A stretch of DNA of 18,424 nt from Bacillota bacterium (GTDB lineage Bacteria > Bacillota > Clostridia > Christensenellales > Borkfalkiaceae). A program made the position numbers and the translations under genes. The stretch is from the NCBI GenBank assembly GCA_003343805.1, contig QAKM01000089.1:1-18424 (forward strand). The letters run 5' to 3'. Positions 15,206 to 18,424 of the stretch are shown here, piece by piece (positions within the stretch are counted from its first letter, which is position 1; each line of letters starts with the position of its first letter). Below the pieces are notes generated by a model. The model was not told the DNA's origin. It worked only from the letters and a program-made list of their open reading frames with translations, and ran no database searches.

Positions 15206-16417
15206 TCAGTTTATTTTTTCGTCGTCCGTCATTCCCGGCACTTCGTCCGAAATTTCTTCCGCCGTTTCATCCGAACGTGCGGACGTCTCGTCCGTAAGCT
15301 CGGGCAGCGGTTCGTCGTAAAGCTCGCCCGCCGGCACTCCTTCCGAGACTCCTTCCGTCACGGCCTGCGCCGCGCCCGCTTCCGATGCGGAAGCAAAAGG
15401 AATTGCCGCACCCGCTTCCGATGCGGAGGCAAGGGGAACGGCCGCGCCGCCTTCGACCAGGGCGCGCAGACGGGCGATCTCCTCGTCCTTGTCGCGCAGT
15501 TCGTCGCTCTCCGCCTTGCGCACCTTGCGGTTGTGGATGGTGATGCGGATGATATCGACCACGACATAGATGACGACCGGCACGCCCACAAACAGCAGTA
15601 CGCCGAGCGGCTGCATCAGGAACATGGCGAATGCGCCCAGATGATCGACGCTGCCGTTGAGGATGCCCACGACATCCCCGATCTCCACGGGGATGGGTGC
15701 GGTGCCCTCGCCCTCGGGAACGTTGTCTGCCCGCACGGAGACGGACGTGATGAGGCCGGTCTCCTCGTCCCGCGTGACGCCGAGAATGCGGTACACGGTG
15801 AAGTTGACGGAGCCGTCGTCCTCCAGCCAGCGGAAGGCCACGACATCGCCCTGCTCCACCGCCTGACGCTCCTCGTCGGTATCGAACGTCTTGATGAACA
15901 CGAGCGCGCCTTCGTTGAAGCAGCCCTCGTTTTCGCCCTCCATATAGGTATTATCGATGGCGACGGGCGCAATGTTGAATACATCGGTGAGTTCGTCGGG
16001 ATAGAGCGCCCCCTTGACGATGAGCGTGATGTTGACCGCAAGCAGCGGGATGAGGATGACGCACAGCACCGCAAGCAGCACCGTACCGACAATGCTCCCG
16101 ACCGAAGGCCGCGCCCTGACGCGCTCTTCCCCCGCTTCGGGTTCGGCTGCGTTTGCTTCGGCATTTGGCTCGGCCGTTTCTTCGGCGGCCTCCATATCGG
16201 CCGCTTCGGCGGCTGCTTCCGGGGCGGCAGACGCTTCCTCGACCGCTTCCGGTCCAGCAGCCTCTGCTTCAACGGCGGGGGCCCCTTCTCCCATCTCCGG
16301 CTCTGCGGTCATATCCGCTGCGGAAGATACGGCCGGCCGATCGCATCCTGCGGGCTCTGCCGCGCCGTCTGCAGGCGCTTCGGGCAGAACGCCCTCTCTC
16401 TCCTGATCTGAACGCAT
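15206..16417 (-). CDS. Signal-peptidase-fold membrane protein lacking catalytic Ser/His (probable pseudoenzyme)
   Basis: The 403 residues comprise an Ala/Glu-rich acidic cytoplasmic tail (about 1-98), a membrane helix (about 106-135), an outer domain (about 136-260), a second hydrophobic segment (about 262-289), then a charged, probably coiled-coil stretch (about 298-322) and an Ala/Ser/Glu-rich tail. The outer domain follows the S26B order: G-A-L-V-F-I-K, G-D-V-V-A-F, Y-R-I-L-G-V, I-G-D-V-V-G. But where SipW has S-G-S-M-E-P this protein has N-T-Y-M-E-G (Tyr158), and where SipW has T-H-E-I it has V-Y-R-I (Tyr209). Both catalytic residues thus appear lost. A non-cleaving partner or scaffold for SipW or its substrates is the inference. 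The ATG at 16417 has AGGAGG five bases upstream. It is the first gene of the operon. Confidence 0.82.
   Translation of the reverse strand: MRSDQEREGVLPEAPADGAAEPAGCDRPAVSSAADMTAEPEMGEGAPAVEAEAAGPEAVEEASAAPEAAAEAADMEAAEETAEPNAEANAAEPEAGEERVRARPSVGSIVGTVLLAVLCVILIPLLAVNITLIVKGALYPDELTDVFNIAPVAIDNTYMEGENEGCFNEGALVFIKTFDTDEERQAVEQGDVVAFRWLEDDGSVNFTVYRILGVTRDEETGLITSVSVRADNVPEGEGTAPIPVEIGDVVGILNGSVDHLGAFAMFLMQPLGVLLFVGVPVVIYVVVDIIRITIHNRKVRKAESDELRDKDEEIARLRALVEGGAAVPLASASEAGAAIPFASASEAGAAQAVTEGVSEGVPAGELYDEPLPELTDETSARSDETAEEISDEVPGMTDDEKIN
15375..15446 (-). repeat. Two 36-base tandem repeats in the pseudo-peptidase tail
   Basis: Units start at 15375 and 15411 with CCCGCTTCCGATGCGG in each. They encode two copies of a 12-residue block containing A-S-A-S-E-A-G-A-A in the cytoplasmic C-terminal tail. 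The period is in frame, so unit number can vary. Confidence 0.8.
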
Positions 16418-16570
16418 GGTTCCTCCTTCTCGGTATGCACGACGCACGATGGCGCGCCGCCTGCTCTCGGATCGGCTCCCCGGTGTCCGGAAGCCCGCTT
16501 TGCCGCGCGGCCCGGACTTCTTACGGCCGTGTCCGGGAACAAAGAGCCGCATCGGGCGATGTATTTTTTC
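16418..16570 (-). promoter_or_regulatory. Operon 5' leader with competing hairpins
   Basis: The leader of about 150 bases has three related segments. CCCGGAC (minus strand 16537-16531) can pair with GTCCGGG (16517-16511), and the same second segment can instead pair with CCGGAC (16490-16485). The first stem has 7 perfect base pairs. This is the layout of a simple conformational switch, though GC-rich leaders form such pairs by chance. Confidence 0.4.
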
Positions 16571-16578
16571 CGATAAGC

Positions 16579-16609
16579 AGTATATAGCGCCCCCCCCCCG
16601 GATTGTCAA
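16579..16609 (-). promoter_or_regulatory. Promoter of the surface operon with a G10 tract in its spacer
   Basis: On the minus strand TTGACA (16609-16604) is followed by a 17-base spacer and TATATA (16586-16581); an alternative TATACT (16584-16579) gives 19 bases. The spacer contains ten consecutive G (16599-16590). Gain or loss of a G by polymerase slippage would shift the spacer away from the optimal 17 bases, so promoter strength may vary between cells. Confidence 0.78.
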
Positions 16610-16634
16610 GTGTTTTTGATGTTTTTTACAAACT

Positions 16635-16769
16635 TTTTAAAAACCCCGCCCGGAGAAGGAGGGAAAGCGCTATCTGAATGTATATGAAATTTCGCCGCAG
16701 CAGGGCTCTTTGGCCGCTTCCGCGGGAGACGGCAGACGGGCAGAAAACACCCAGCCTGCTGTATCTTAC
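16635..16769 (-). ncRNA. Candidate small structured RNA upstream of the surface operon
   Basis: A consensus promoter (16776-16804) would start transcription near 16769. The RNA can form an outer stem CAGCAGG-CT/AG-CCCTGCTG (16761-16753 with 16707-16698, one bulge). Inside are two hairpins: GGG with CCC, and CCGC-GGAA-GCGG with a GNRA-type loop. A terminator-like stem, CCC-T-CC with GG-C-GGG (16663-16645, one mismatch), then five T, would end it near 16639. I see no credible coding frame. It matches no RNA family I know; it might instead be an attenuated leader for the operon. Confidence 0.5.
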
Positions 16770-16775
16770 GCATTG

Positions 16776-16804
16776 ATTATATCACCCTTTGCGGGGGTTG
16801 TCAA
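16776..16804 (-). promoter_or_regulatory. Perfect-consensus sigma-A promoter
   Basis: On the minus strand TTGACA (16804-16799), exactly 17 bases, TATAAT (16781-16776). It lies about 195 bases upstream of the G10 promoter and faces the same way. Confidence 0.88.
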
Positions 16805-16814
16805 GTCTTTTTGA

Positions 16815-17054
16815 AAAATAATCGGTGAGAATATATGGATTTTCCTCGATGGATTGCGCAGATCGTTCGGTGGTAAACATCGTCATGTCTTCAAAGACCC
16901 CCTGTATTTTTCGATATTTGTCAAATAAACACGCTGTTTTGTTAGGTTTTCCTAACAATTTGCGTGAAGTTCCAACAAACGAACGATCGGACGAAGCGAG
17001 ATGCCCGTCCGATAGTTGCTAATTTATTATATTGAGTTTCTTATAAAGCCGCGT
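16815..17054. other. AT-rich intergenic stretch with hairpins, no gene called
   Basis: This stretch between the GH13 gene and the consensus promoter is AT-rich. It holds a perfect 8-base hairpin, TTGTTAGG-TTTT-CCTAACAA (16939-16958), which could be a weak terminator or a protein-binding palindrome, and the probable GH13 terminator at 16972-17013. Short open frames on both strands lack family resemblance and good ribosome sites. Confidence 0.5.
16972..17013 (-). terminator. Probable terminator of the GH13 gene
   Basis: On the minus strand ATCGGACG (17013-17006) pairs with CGTCCGAT (16993-16986) over a 12-base loop, followed by the T-rich CGTTCGTTTGTT. The broken T run makes it moderate in strength. 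Confidence 0.55.
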
Positions 17055-18368
17055 TCAGTTCCTGCGATATATGGAAGTCGTGAACGGAGGGAGGTAGATA
17101 TCGTTGAGATTGCGCACCTGACCGGTGAGAAGATCGGTCCCCTCCGCCTCCTCGACGCGGATGGTGCAGTCGTGATCCTCGATGTTGATGGCGACGATGA
17201 TGCGCTCGCCCTCGTGCTCGCGGATAAAGGAGAAATTGCGGTTCATGATGGTCGCCTTCTGATAGGCGCCGTAGGAGAGGGCGCGGCTGTTCTTCCGGAT
17301 GGCGGCGAGCTTTTTGATGTGTTCGACGAGCTCGGGGTGCCCGGTCTTGTCGATGTCGCCGATGAAGGGACGGAGCTTGTAGTCAAGATCGGACTTATCC
17401 CCCTCCGCGCCAAATTCCGAACCGTAATACACGCAGGGGATGCCGGGCATCGTAAAGAGTAGCGTATAGAGGTTGAGAAGGTTGCGCTTTTCCTTGAGGG
17501 CGGTATAGGCGCGGATGACGTCGTGATTATCGACGAAGTTGAGCATCCGCTTGCCCGTGTAGAGCGCCCACGGCTGCGAGGAGAAGAGGCGGGTCAGGGA
17601 AGATTCGATCTCGAAGAGGTTATCGGAGTTGAAGGCGGAGATCATGCCCTTGAAGCACTCGTAGTTGGTGATGGAGTTAAGGCGCTCGGGGCTGATGTTC
17701 TGCTGGAAGTTGCCGCAGTGGATGACTTCGCCCACGAGGAAGAAGTCGCTCTTTTCGGCATTCACGGTGCGGCGCAGAAGCTCCATGAACCACGGGGGGA
17801 GAAGATAGCACACATCGAGCCGAAGGCCGTCGATCTGAAATTCGCGGATCCAGAAGCGCACGGCGTCCATGAGGTAGTTCTGAAGGTCCTGATTTTCGAG
17901 GCGGAGTTTCACGAGTTCGGGATGGCCCTCCCAATTCTCGTAGTCGAGCCCGTCGTTGTAGCGCGAATTGCCCCAGAAGTTGATGTTGAACCAGAAGCGG
18001 TAATCGGTCCCCTCGCGCTTTTCGAGCACTTCCTTGAAGGGCGGGAAGGCGCGGCCGACGTGATTGAACACGCCGTCCAGCACGACGCGGATGCCCGCCT
18101 CGTGGAACTTTTCGACGAGCGCCTTAAATTCCTCGTTGGTGCCGAGACGGCGGTCGATACGGTAAAAGTCGACGGTGTCGTAGCCGTGGCGCTCGCTCTC
18201 AAAGAGCGGGTTGAAGAGCACCGCCCCCACCCCGAGCTCCTTGAGACGGGGGATCTCCGCCTCGATGAGGGAGAGGCGGTGGCGCACTTCACCGAAGTCG
18301 TTCTCCCGCTCCGCCCCGCAGAACCCGAGCGGATAGATCTGATAAAACATACTTTCGTCAAACCACAT
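17055..18368 (-). CDS. GH13 alpha-amylase-family glycosidase (neopullulanase/maltodextrinase-like)
   Basis: Cytoplasmic enzyme of 437 residues acting on alpha-glucan or maltodextrin; no signal peptide. The family's conserved regions are present: D-G-V-F-N-H (98-103), G-L-R-L-D-V with nucleophile Asp185, G-E-V-I-H with acid/base Glu214, and F-V-D-N-H-D with Asp283. It begins directly with the barrel (M-F-Y-Q-I-Y-P), lacking the N-terminal domain of about 120 residues found in many neopullulanases and cyclomaltodextrinases, and ends in a short beta domain. The ATG at 18368 has AAGGAG eight bases upstream; the in-frame ATG at 18401 lies at the expected transcription start, so it is unlikely. No sugar transporter is in view, so the exact substrate is open. 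Confidence 0.92.
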   Translation of the reverse strand: MWFDESMFYQIYPLGFCGAERENDFGEVRHRLSLIEAEIPRLKELGVGAVLFNPLFESERHGYDTVDFYRIDRRLGTNEEFKALVEKFHEAGIRVVLDGVFNHVGRAFPPFKEVLEKREGTDYRFWFNINFWGNSRYNDGLDYENWEGHPELVKLRLENQDLQNYLMDAVRFWIREFQIDGLRLDVCYLLPPWFMELLRRTVNAEKSDFFLVGEVIHCGNFQQNISPERLNSITNYECFKGMISAFNSDNLFEIESSLTRLFSSQPWALYTGKRMLNFVDNHDVIRAYTALKEKRNLLNLYTLLFTMPGIPCVYYGSEFGAEGDKSDLDYKLRPFIGDIDKTGHPELVEHIKKLAAIRKNSRALSYGAYQKATIMNRNFSFIREHEGERIIVAINIEDHDCTIRVEEAEGTDLLTGQVRNLNDIYLPPFTTSIYRRN

Positions 18369-18406
18369 AATGGTATCTCCTTGCGTTTTTTGCAGTCTCA
18401 TCGACG

Positions 18407-18412
18407 ATTATA
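18407..18412 (-). promoter_or_regulatory. -10 box (extended) of the GH13 gene
   Basis: On the minus strand TGTTATAAT: a TATAAT box (18412-18407) preceded by TG-N. The -35 box would lie past the window end. Confidence 0.65.
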
Positions 18413-18424
18413 ACATACTTTCCG

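Larger units (their letters stand above)
16603..16814 (-). repeat. 17-base block shared by the two promoters
   Basis: Plus-strand TTGTCAAGTGTTTTTGA (16603-16619) and TTGTCAAGTCTTTTTGA (16798-16814) differ at one position. Each covers the -35 box and the bases just upstream of it, so the two promoters may share an activator site or arose by duplication. Confidence 0.7.

Noticed and set aside
5012..16417. Sortase-anchored adhesins
   Set aside because: No LPXTG-like motif with hydrophobic tail was found at the C terminus of any secreted protein in the operon.
16737..16892. Small minus-strand frame starting near 16892 (about 34 codons)
   Set aside because: It runs over the perfect-consensus promoter at 16776-16804, and its ribosome site is poor.

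Overview
The window looks like a GC-rich, Gram-positive-type chromosome, most likely a gut-type member of the Clostridia (Christensenellales or a relative; the rank is inference). Pointers are strong AGGAGG-type ribosome sites, consensus sigma-A promoters, a tRNA-sensing T-box leader, and a multi-gene SipW/TasA-like secretion locus. No mobile-element genes, CRISPR array or rRNA were seen.

Left part (1-4751). A tryptophan synthase beta chain of the TrpB2 type (minus strand, cut by the window edge) sits behind a tryptophan T-box leader (UGG specifier, terminator). Divergent from it is a MATE-family exporter with its own promoter and terminator. Next comes a two-gene unit: an iron-dependent alcohol dehydrogenase (butanol dehydrogenase/YqhD type) and a TetR-family regulator. 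Its promoter carries two TGACA-N3-TGTCA operators, so the regulator probably represses its own unit. A class II tRNA-Ser(CGA) follows.

Junction (4752-5011). The 19-base 3' end of the tRNA gene is repeated exactly about 210 bases downstream, with a third, degenerate and inverted, copy between. This resembles the scar of an integration event. A perfect hairpin then serves as a likely two-way terminator.

Central part (5012-16417, all minus strand). Eight genes appear to form one surface-protein operon. In transcription order: a signal-peptidase-fold membrane protein whose catalytic Ser and His both appear replaced by Tyr; three secreted TasA/camelysin-like proteins sharing a C-terminal R-D-T-W-I-G motif; a membrane-anchored relative with a long basic cytoplasmic tail; a SipW-like signal peptidase with intact Ser/His; a 531-residue secreted protein; and a 1259-residue beta-helix protein. 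The inferred picture is that SipW processes the secreted proteins, which then assemble on the cell surface, with the beta-helix protein as a large adhesin-like partner. No sortase motif was seen.

Control region (16418-17054). The operon promoter has ten consecutive G residues in a 17-base spacer between -35 and -10, a layout known elsewhere to give phase-variable transcription. About 195 bases upstream is a second, perfect-consensus promoter reading into a structured, terminator-ended segment that may be a small RNA. The two promoters share a 17-base block (16 of 17 identical). The operon leader can form alternative hairpins.

Right end (17055-18424). An intracellular GH13 alpha-amylase-family glycosidase on the minus strand, with a -10 box at the window edge.
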